From Membranipora membranacea (Eukaryota; Bryozoa; Gymnolaemata; Cheilostomatida; Membraniporidae), in contig OU612067.1 in the NCBI GenBank assembly GCA_914767715.1, positions 5,642,001-5,706,000 of the forward strand: DNA of 64,000 nt, written 5' to 3'. The position numbers were made by a program, and so were the translations under genes. The stretch's first letter is position 1, and each line of letters starts with the position of its first letter. Under the pieces are notes generated by a model. It was not told where the DNA came from, did no database searches, and saw only the letters and a program-made list of their open reading frames with translations. This document shows, piece by piece, positions 13,201 to 25,200 of the stretch.

Positions 13201-16200
13201 CAGAGTACCAGAAATGACTAAGAATAGGAAGGTGGTTTTTATGGTCAGTCATAGGTTTGCTGTTAGCATTGCAATTTAGACGAAAGCAAGCTATCCAACT
13301 TCTTATGATGGAGCAAAATACCTGTTGGAAAGATAAGTATTCAGGCTATTTAGTTGTCCAGATTATATAGTTCAAAAATATTCCTTAGTCCAGTATGATA
13401 TGCAATGGTGGCTTCAACTGTTCATTCCCATAAAATTGAAAGTGGGTACGTCAGTCATATATTTTTATCGGGGTTTTGATTTTGTATGTGCTATTCATGA
13501 GAGTGTGGCTGTATTTCTAGAGCTAAACCTAGCAAAACATGAGACATCTATCTTCTGGATGAGGGGGGATTTGAAAGATATGAGGTGGACAAAAATGTGA
13601 TGGTATTGGGTTCCATTACAATAATGAAGCAACAATTCATCAGCTGATATCTCAAGATGCCACAGAGCCTGATCCGCTTGGAGTTTATCCATTAAAACTT
13701 TGATTAGTATCCCAGCATTCTAGATAACTTACCTATTACTTTTTCTGAAAAAGTAAGCTTATGGTCATCTGTGAATCGCTTCACTAAGCCGATAATGAAA
13801 CTATCTAGTAGCTCATTGAGAGTCCGGTTAAAAAACCTCCATTCTCTAGTCATGGTCTTACTGTAGTGAGGCAGTGTACAGCCTGTCGATGTGTTAGATA
13901 AAACCCTCTCAGACTTATCATCGATCACCGTCTATCAACAAAATCAAAGTACAGTTAGCTTGCCAGTCAAAAGCTTTCATCACAGACATTCACAAATTTT
14001 GCAGTTGATTCATGATCAAGAATATAAAAAGCTTGTTGGACGATGTTCAGCCAAAAGAACAAGTTAACCAGTACCAAATCATCATACATAGCAGCAAATA
14101 CCCCAATGTGGAAGTTTTTCAACTAACATCTTATACTTAGTCATTGGCTTCATAGATGTGACCTCATCAATTGTGTGTTATAACTGACAAAATTCTGTCA
14201 TGCGACGAAGCCAGTATTTATAATGACACGTCTAGCTGTTCAGTTCTGCCGTAATGTTAAATTTGACTCTTGACTTCTTAGTAACTCCTAGTCCAATATG
14301 GCACACTTTATATATGGCAGATCCATACCACAGTTTTTAACACTTTTATAATGTTTAATACATTAATTTATTACGTACAATAATGATTATTTCATATTTT
14401 AACAAACTCTTTTCTTTCAACACTGAAGATTATCCCCTATTGTTGATGCATCACATCATACCATAGAATCTGTTGGTTATACCAACCTCATGCATAGAGA
14501 AGAGCTGAGGCTCTGCTTTTTGGCTCTCTATTTTTTCCCTGTCTGTTAAAAGATCACATTGTGATCCGTAATCTCCAGCTTTAGTGGTAGTGTTTAAAGC
14601 TGTGGAAGGTGAACTCTTAATGATCTCCAAATTCTAAAACAAATTTAGATAAATGGCATGAAAGGATATTTCAGCAAGCAGCTGACAATCTTGATAATTA
14701 ACTGACTACATCGTGGTATTGCTCATGCCGTTTACTCAATGTTGGTAATGAAGGAACATAAAAATAAATCAATCAATTCGAATCAGCTGTTAAGGGTTAT
14801 GTTTCCTTGAACCAGGACAAGACAACTTGTATTGCAGGTAAGCTGGGCTGGGAGGTACACATTTTCTGGTGCAAGTTCTATACCTAGTTAAAATCGGTGT
14901 TTCAAAACCTTACAAAAAGTCACCATGCTAACTCCCTAAGAATCTGGTAATTACCTGAACAGGGACTGTCTCTAATATTTCACAGCTCTCTGCCAGACTA
15001 CACTGGCAAGCCGAATCACCATAGCCTGAGCTCATCATTCGTTGATCAGACGGGTGGTCATATGCCAGCCCTATCTTATAATGACCTTGGATCTAATGAT
15101 AAAGAAAAGACGATTTAGGAGCATTGATAATAACAATCATTGGCAGCTGTATCCTGATGTGCACAGGCATCGGTAATATTCACCCTGATAGAGGTGTTTG
15201 GGTGAAGTTATAGAACAAACTGCATTAAGGTGTGAAACCTTCAATTCAGAGCTTATCAGAGGTAAATTCTCCATATTTTTTAACGTTTTGTTGGGATTTT
15301 CATGTCAGTTGTACGTTTACTTTATTAAGCATAGCTAAAGACATGTGTTGCATCTCCTCAGTATTATATTTTTGATATTGTTTAAAATGCTGCTCTTCTT
15401 TTTTTCCCAAACTTCAGAGAATTTACAGACAGAGCTGATCATACCTGTTTATGCTTGTGCAGCGATCCTTGCTGAACATGCTGTTTAAATGTGTCCCTGA
15501 CAGCCAGATCCATAGCCAGATATACATACTGCTCTACACTGGTGTAAGAAGCCCCTTCGGCCTGACCCTCAAATTGTACCATACAATCGAAGTTCATTAG
15601 TGTAGATGCGTCCATTTTCTTCTTTCAAAATGTAATAAATATGAATATGGTATGAAATAATAAATTCCCCCCTATCACAGTCACAGAGTGATAACTTTTT
15701 TATACTACTCTCAAGGGAAAAAACTTTTTTTTCTCCAAATTTTTTTATTCAATTTTTCTTGATCATGCGGTCTGCGTGGTTGAACATACTGTTGTTAGGT
15801 TTAAACTTCCAAAAAACCCCAATATATAAAAAATAATTTTTGTCAATTTCACCACAATGATCATTTTATGTTCATTTTGAATAATCAGATAAGAAAAACG
15901 AATAAAACATCGATAGTTATGCTTACCTTGCAGTATATATAGTCAGTGTCATATGAAGTAGCAGGGAATGGTACAGGTGAGGTAACGCTTCTCCTATCTG
16001 TAATTTAATATATTCAGAATGATAATAAGTGTGAACTACAAATTGATTTTAGCTAAAAAATTTGGATCATAAAATAAGGTTTCAAGAGCTCCTCAAGTAT
16101 TAGTGATGTTTTTGTGTGTATAAAACAATTACATTACGCAAGAGTTTATGGCCAGCTTTGGTGACAGAAATCCTTAAATGATTGTCTAGCAAATCAACTT

Positions 16201-19200
16201 ACCTATTAATCTTAATTATTATAATTCTTTGTGATGCCTTCATATTCGCTAAAGACTAAAAAGTTTTAAATTTTTACCTTTGCTGTTAGGTGTAGGTGTA
16301 CGGACAGCAGGTGAGGGTGTCCGGTACACAGGTGAAGGTGTGCGGACAGCAGGTGAGGTTCTTCGCCGACGAGGCGGTGTTGGTGTACGGTTAACTGGTG
16401 GAGGTGTACACAGAGCAGGTGATCGCTGCCTAGGTGTCGGTGTACGCTGACATGGCGACCCTATAAAACAGGTTTACAGGTATACAGGTTTATATACACA
16501 CATGGCGTACAAAATACAGAATAGAGCCAACAAGGAACATGGCTGTACATTGTACATTATATAACTTCCATCTTATTAGTTTAAATAGCAAGTCTCTCTT
16601 TGACACAACCACTAATTTTGTGCTTCTGCTTCAACAAACCAGCATCAAATGAGAGCAGGAATATTTTTTATTTTATTATAATGTTTTTATTGAGGTTTTC
16701 ATATGCATAAGTATGTCATAACCACATAGAAATTCTACAACCAAAGGACTTTACTGAGTCTACCTGCCCGAAGCCTCACCTGCCACTTGTGTATATCTGC
16801 TATTACAGTCCATGGTATCGTGGCTGCCAGCCTTGCTAGCCTTGTCTCCCAACACAACAGGCGAGGGTGAGAATTGACAGTACGGGGACGGTGACCGAGC
16901 TATGCTATCGCAATCCACGGCATCGTTGCTGCAAGCCTTGCTAGCTTTGTCTTCTATCTCAACACGCGAGGGTGAGAATTGGCAATACGGTGCCGGTGAT
17001 CGAGCTGATGGGCTTATTTGCACTAAAATGTCAACAACAAGGATGGATTAAGATTGATGGCATCAACGCCACATGTGACTGGATAAAAAAGTATCCAACC
17101 TTATGTATCAACTGGATAGTCACCTATATGCTGGTATCAACTCAAACCCACAAGTTATGTCTGCACAACCCGAGTAGAAGGCTGACAACTTTTTATTGTC
17201 CAATTTATATGGCTGCGGCAAAATAAAGTTTCAAGTTTGGTCATACAGCTAAATACAGTAAATCACTATCACTAACAACATGAATGGAACGAATAAGGGT
17301 TCAGACTTACTGGAGGGCGATATTGCTAGATATTCCTCACATTCAGCCACATCATCTATTGACATGTCCGGTGTAAACTGGGCCATCCGTGGCTTGTGTT
17401 TGTATGGAGATCCCTGAGATGATACCATCAGCGATCCCTGAGATAGTGGCCGCGCAGAATACTGACATGGCAGTGGTGAGTAAGCTGGTCCTACAATATC
17501 AAAAAAAGTAAACCACTAAGCATCATCACAAGTGACTTGTTTACTAAATATTTTTTAAGTTGGTCAAATTGAAGCAAAATAAATTAAAATGCTAATTTTC
17601 CCCAGCAGTATGACCGATAATTGTATTGAGTAGATTTCTCTGTATCAGACTTAAATGTACCTCGTGATATTGGGGGCAATATTGTTGATGCCATCCCAAA
17701 ATATGTCTCGCCATCAGAGCAATATTCGTTTAGAAGGCTCGGGGAGAATGGTAGCTTAGGGAGCGGTTCACAGAAATGAGGTGCAGGACTAACTCCTCCT
17801 ATAATGTATAATGAATTGTTATTAGGAAAATATGTACAATCTGGTTTAGGGCTCAACTAACATTTCATTATCAAACACATACCCACAAGACCTCTTCTTG
17901 AGTCAACCATCAAACACAGCTCATCAGAGATAAGATTTAACCATATCCATTTATGCTATGGTTTAACACATAAAGATGAACCACATCGGAAAAAAGGAAT
18001 TATTGTAATTGAGTTATATATATATTTTTATAAACAAACATCGAACTTGAGTTAATATTGCTTTTTGTAGAGCTGTCTTGTAGAACAATGTAGGCCGTGT
18101 CAACAATCAGTAATCATAGTTCAAGATGTGATCATTTACAGGTAAATTCATACCTGATTGGAGGCTGTTATACGGGGACACAGGCATATTCTTTGGTGAT
18201 GTTGGATCTTCTAATTGAACTGGACTGGGAGTGCAACCATTCGATGCAGAATTGAAATCTGAAAACAGAAGCATAACAACTAAACAGGAGAAATTTTAAT
18301 TTTATAATGAAAGAGACAACTGCTTACAATGCAAAGACAAAACCCAACCTAGCTAACTAGACTCTAGCTAATATTTTCTCATCAAGGGTAACAACCACTA
18401 CCATCAGATCAGCTAACCAAATAACGACCAACCACTGTATGCTTCATATTGGAAAGCCAAAAGCCTCCTGCTAACCAACTGCATTGGTAATTCCTTGCTG
18501 CCGTTATATCGTTCTACTTTCCCCAGCCCAATTCTATCATAACAAACATCGATATCATCACCTTACTCCTCAGCTGTTATCATCATGATCTTGCAATCTT
18601 ATTCTAGCTACCAACTACTCTAAAGCTTAAGAAATTCAAAACAACAAGCTTCTCAGCTACTCAAAAAGCTCAACTCAACATACCGCTTCTCATTACAACT
18701 GCCGCCAAGATCTTCCTTTTTGATATCAATGTCAAATGCTGTTTCTCTTCAAGGTCTAAAACCCAATTTTTATCCTGATCTTATCAAACTGGGAACACAT
18801 TTTTCACAGCTTGTCTGCTGGAGTCCTACATCAAAACTGACCTTGACAGTGATTAGACATTACCTTAACCATTAACACAATGTTTTCTATTGAAATTGAA
18901 CAATCACACTTATCATACCTAAAACAGAATGTTCTCACATATACCAAGGAGGTGACGACTCTCCAATACATACCATACATCGTTTAGCACAGTATATTTT
19001 TAACAATTTGACTTTAATTGGAATACTTTGCTGCAATATTCAATAGCAATGTCAAGTGCTAAACCAATACCTGAATATTCGGAAGGTGGAGTAATCGCTA
19101 ATCGAGGAATACTCATCTCATCACTATCTGAGTGCTCTGGAAGGCCTTCATTACGTCCGGGCGAGGACGGAGCAATTGGCGAGGTTAAGGCTGATATTTC

Positions 19201-22200
19201 TATAAAAGATAAATCAGATGCAATAGTGTTTGTTTTCCAATGCAACGCTAGCCTTGCCTATGATGGAAAATGCTATGTAATCAGACATTTTGTTAAATTT
19301 TTTTCAGAATAAGAAAATTATTCATATCTCATTTTTTAGCATTTTGTTGTCATAGGCGATATGGATGGTGATTTATAAGATCTTTTGTACAAAATAAGGC
19401 ACTACATAGTTTAGTTAGAGATGAACTGAAATACTAGCATACCTGGCAAGTCCAACTGTTTAGCCTCGGTATCATGTTTGGATCGCATGTACTGTGGAAT
19501 TTTCATACTCGGTAATAAAGGCTGAGTTCTGACGTATTTCCTGAGTTTATTTGAAGAAGCGGCGCGCTGAGGCTTAATCTGTCCACTGTCTTCCTCACCA
19601 GTAATGGAGGGTGACCTGTTTTCTAGGTGTTGGTCTGGAGATTGAGTGGAATCCAGAAGGGACAGTATAGCAGGTAATGGGGATGGGGACACCGCTGACC
19701 CGACACCGAAAGGTGAGGGCGTTCTGAAACTCATCTTTAGAGCAGGAGAAGGTGATGACTCAGACTCGGTTTCAGTAGTCAGCGGCAGGTTCCACATCGA
19801 GGCAGGGGACGGAGATCGGCTGTGGTCTGCTACGAGAGAGATTGTCGTATCGCTAATAGATGGGGTTGATGGCATCAGTTTCTTATGACGAGTTGGTGAA
19901 GGAGTCATGGGGGGTGCAGGGGTGTCCGGAGATGAGCACGGAGATGAAAACCCGCTTAGCGTTTCTGCACACTCTGCAATGACATTTAAACACTCTTATA
20001 AAGTTTGTTTGGTATTTGATTTGCAGTCTTTGAGGATGGTTTGGTTTAATTTCCAGCATCTAAGGACATCAAATTGTTGTTGATGAATACAATCATACTT
20101 GGCAAAGTGTTGGAACAAGATTTTGCATGTGTCTTTCAATCCAGTCTTTGTCATGGTTTGCGGTTTGTTAAAAAACCAACCCATTGTCGTCCACAGGTTG
20201 GCAATTCATAGCAATGAACAAGAGAGTAGTAGCACTCAGTTGAATGTAGGAGAAACTATCCCTGAACTTGGAACTTTGGAAAATAAAACATGCAGCATAT
20301 GTGAATTACCTGAAAACTCATCATCACTATAATATTTGTAAGTGTTCGCCAGTTCAATACTGGGCTGAAGCACCTGTACTTCTAGGTATTCCTTAATGGC
20401 ATCAGACGATGGGAATTTCGATTTCATGGTTGGCGAACCCTCACCCTCGCCAATCAAGTGCGTTGGAGCTATAGGCAACATCGAATCTGCAGGCAAATCG
20501 AATACATAACATAAATTATTCACCAACTGTCCAGAGCATCCGTATTCAAATATCCTCACACTTGAACTTTTATCATGAATTGTTCAGAAGAATTTTGGCT
20601 ATTGAAATATATAATGAGAGGACCAGTTCCTGCCCAAGACCCACTCAGTCTATAGAATGCGGCCCGACAGAATTACAAAACATCTGCTCATTGGCACTGT
20701 GAACACAGTTTGATTTAATTTTGAAATTCCTACAGTTTAATGCAAATTTAAAGCTCATAATTAATTTCTGAACCATGTAGTTACCTTGATAATACTGATA
20801 CTTAGTCAGTTGTTCAGTTGTGTTTTTATCTATTTGCGATGCGGGTGGACTCACTGCTGGCTCTACTGTTGAATCCAGGAGCTGAGAGTCCATAATACTG
20901 TCATCTGCATCTAATGACATAAATAATAGTGGTGTGCTAAGTTTCATAAAACTGTGATCGGCTCATGACAAGGCCTGTATCACAACTTTGATATATCAGT
21001 TTTGTTAGCATAATTATTACGTTCATTAGGACTTAGAGTTTGGGATTTGGTAACTTACAAATCATTTTGAGAATTCTGTAATATTGAAGAAATGCAACAG
21101 TGGAAATTGGTCTTCTAAGATTCTCATGATCAACTATGAACAACTAACTAACTCAACACTATAATTGTATGTAACATTATTGAGTCATTATTTCTTAAGT
21201 CAATGCAAGTTGAAGCATCAATGCTAAAAACATCATTGGTAAGTCGGCCGTTTGAAAGGGCAATCCAGCAGTTCATCTATTGAATATCGACATGAACAAA
21301 ACGACACTCATAACTCCTAAACAAAACTTACCTCTACTGCGCTGTGAGAAGTCCAGGCTTGGCTGGATAACCTGGCTAGAAATAAAGCACTTGATATTCT
21401 CAGCAGTTGGCATTGAAAAACTTGACGTTAATGGCTCTGTCACTCCGGTGTCATAGCCTTCATCTGCATCTCGGGGTTGATCCTGCTCTACTGGGAGTAG
21501 ATCCTGCTCCACTCGAGGTAGATCCTGCTCCACTGAGGGTATATCCTGCTCCACTGGGAGTAGATCCTGCTCCATTCGAGGTAGATCCTGCTCTACTGGG
21601 GGTAGATGATGCTCTACAGGGGGAAGCTCCTGCTCCACTGGGGGTAGATCCTGCTCCGCTCGAGGTAGATCCTGCTCCACTAGGGGTAGATCCTGCTTCA
21701 TTCGAGGTAGATCCTGCTCCACTGGGGGTATATCCTGCTCCACCGGGAGTTGATTCTGCACCACTGGTGGTAGAAGATGGTCTACTGGGGATTGGTCCTG
21801 CTCCATTAGGGGTAGATCCTGCTCCACTCGGAGTTGATCCTGCTCTACTGGGAGTAGATCCTGCTCCACTCGAGGTAGATCCTGCTCCACTCGAGGTAGA
21901 TCCTGCTCCACTTGGGGCATATCCTGCTGCACTGGAACTAGATCCTGCTCCACTCGGGTTTGATCCTGCTCCATTCGCTGTAGATTCTGCTCCATTCGAG
22001 GTAGATCCGGCTCCACTTGAGGTAGATCTTGCTCCACTGGGGGTAGATGATGCTCTACTGGGGGTAGATCCTGTTCCAATTGGGGTAGATCCTGCTCTAC
22101 TGGGAGTAGATCCTGCTCCACTGGGGGTTGATCCTGCTCCATTCGCTGTAGATCCTGCTCCATTCGAGGTAGATCCTGCTCCACCCGAGGTAGATCTTGC

Positions 22201-25200
22201 TCCACTGGGGGTAGATGATGCTCTACTTGGGGTAGATCCTGCTCCACTGGGGGTAGATCCTGCTCCACTGGGAGTAGATCCTGCTCCACTGGGGGTTGAT
22301 CCTGCTCCATTCGCTGTAGATCCTGCTCAACTCCAGGTAGATCTTGCTCTACTGGGGGCAGATCTTGCTCTACTGGGGGCAGATCCTGCTCCACAGGGGG
22401 TGTGTCCTGCTCTACTGGGGGTGTGTCCTGCTCTACTGGGGGTAGATCCTGCGCCACTGGGGGTAGATCCTGCTCCACTGTGGGTACGGTTTCAGTTACC
22501 TTTGAAGAGCAGTCAATAATAGCGGGGCTTTTCTCTTCGGCTTGAGTATCTGCAGCCCCTATCAGAAATCAAAAGTGAAGATACAACTTCTTCAGTCTTC
22601 AATGGCGTCATTGTTGGCAGTAAAAATGTGCAGCATATTATTACGGGAAACAAAAATTTGTCATACAAGTTTTGAGTGGTAAGTCTGGGTGATTGAAATG
22701 ATAGAGTTAGGCTTTTCGAGCTCGCGAGACTGAATGATACAATACGATACAATGGGGGATCGAATAGAGGTATTATACCGACGCAATCTTAATACGTCCT
22801 CATCATATATCCTTTTAAATTTCCTGGCCGAACCATCACCCTTGATTGCTGCATATACATACCTGAGGCTAGAGACTGTACAATTTTGATGCTGGGTTTC
22901 AGAATCTGGTCATTTATGTACTTCAGAATTTGCTCGTCTGATGGCTGTCTCGGTTTTTTCTTCGAGATATGTTCGGTTGGGTTGTGAGCCTGAATCAGAG
23001 ATGTGGTCGGCACCTGTTCCACTGGGGGTAGATCCTGCTCTACAGGGGGTAGATCCCGCTTTACTGTGGGTACGGTTTTAGTTACCTTTGAAGCGCAGTC
23101 AATAGTAGCTGGAATCTCTTCTACAGCCTCACTATCCGCAGCTCCTATCAGAAATCAAAAGTGAAGGTAAAACTAAGTATTCAATTGCATCATTGTTGGC
23201 GGGAAAATGTGCAGCATATTTAGGGGAAACTGAAATTTGTCGTACTCATTTGGCGTGAGAAATTGTGTTGAGTCAGGCTTTGGAAGCTATTAAGACTGCA
23301 TGATTAACATACGATACAATGGGGGAATGAACAGAGGTAGTATGCCAACGTAATCTTAATACGTCCTCATAATATATCCTTTAAAATTTCCTGGCCGAAC
23401 CATCATCCTTGATTGCTGCATATACATACTTGAGGCTAGAGACTGTACAGTTTTGATGCTAGGTTTCAGAACCTGGTCATTTATGTACTTCAGAATTTTC
23501 TCGTCCGATGGCTCTCTCGTTTCTCTCTTCGAGATATGTTCGGTTGGGTTGTGAGCCTGAATCAGAGATGTGGTCGGCACCTGTTCCACTGGGGGTAGAT
23601 CCTGCTCCACAGGGGGTAGATCCTGCTCCACTGGGGGTAGGTTCTTTAGAGCTCCATGAGGCCACATATACTAGAAATTATGATTAACAGTTCTAAAATT
23701 TTGCTAGTCTATAATCTTCATAATCTTTTATTGGCAACTTGATCATTTCATATGTGGGCCATACAGTGCCAAAATAAAATTTAAAAAGGAAGATAATCAA
23801 AATAGAAAGTACTTTTGTACTGTATGTCTAGAAGATGTTTGCTTAGTAATTGAATGAATGGACATGGGTAAAGCATTCAAAACTAATGATGTGATATCTT
23901 GAGATTGTCTTCAAAGGGGATGCGGAAATCATAACACTAATCAGCGTACTTGTCCATTTGAGTTGTATTTTAATAAAAGGAAAGTTTTGGCATATTTAGG
24001 AAATTTCCCAATTAGAAAATTCACTTGAAAAAAAGTCAAGTCTTACCCGCCTCTCGTCCTCCGTGATGTAGACAGGTACGGCCTCAACCACGGATCCTGA
24101 GCTGAACCGGCCTGTCTCATTAGCGCCCTGCAACATCAAAACAAATATTATATTATAGACACAGACAACTACTTTGTCACAAGCTACACAACAAACCACT
24201 CATGCTGCTCGCACAAACTAGTTATAGTACAAGTAGTAGACAGATGGTACAATTAACAAGTAATTATATATTTGTGTTGGACAGTTTGGCGATGAGATAT
24301 GGATAGGAGCTTGCTGACACGTTGCGGACAGTGATCAGGAGTCGTCAAACCCAATGAACAAGCCGTATAACAAATGATATACAGAAAACCAAACAAATAC
24401 AATAATAAAAATGATAGACAATAATAAATAAACATTTAAATAACTTACCACAGATATAGAATGGCTGATAGATGGTTTGGGAGTTCCAAACAGCATCGGT
24501 CCCCTAACAACAGAACATAGATCATTAAAACTTAAAGTGGCGTTGAGGGTACCAAATATCCCGTTCAAACCGATTGTTATTTCCAATTTTATTACCAATG
24601 TTTTCCATTTGCTACACCCATGTTTACGTTTAATCCATTCAACATAGGATAATATCAACACACCAGGTTCATTTTCACGTCATTTCCCCTGTGATAATTT
24701 TTTGGCTGATCAGAATATGAAATGGCATGTTCACATTTTAAAACACATCAGATTTTTACTTAAAGTTGTCAAATGGGGAAGAAATGAGAACACGACTCCG
24801 GCACTTTCAAAGCATATAATTTATGGGCCAAACTCGGCTTATGTATAGCTGTCTGTGACATCATATCAGGAAACTATGATGATACCATTTTGGCTCCAAC
24901 CTACTGAGGGACTATTACATCACAAGTCAATTTTACAAATATGCATCAGTAATAACTCTTTGGGTTTGTTACGTATGGCAAGAGGACAACTTACATATTA
25001 GTCAAATCAGCAGGGGGCATGTAAGGGTTACATGTAAATGTCCCCGCCATCGAGCTGGTGTGATTCAACAAGCTAGCTGGTGGGCTAGCTGGGCTAGCTG
25101 GGCTGGCTGGGCTGGCTGGGCTAGCTTGGCTGGCTTGGCTGGCTGGGCTGGCTGGGCTAGCTTGGCTGGCTGGGCTGGCTGGGCTGGCTGGGCTAGCTGG

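Noticed and set aside
21407-22519. Plus-strand 370-codon repetitive frame (VDPAPLG repeats)
   Set aside because: It is the complement of the VEQDLPP heptad array; a 21-bp repeat without stops is open on both strands, and only the minus strand has flanking splice sites.
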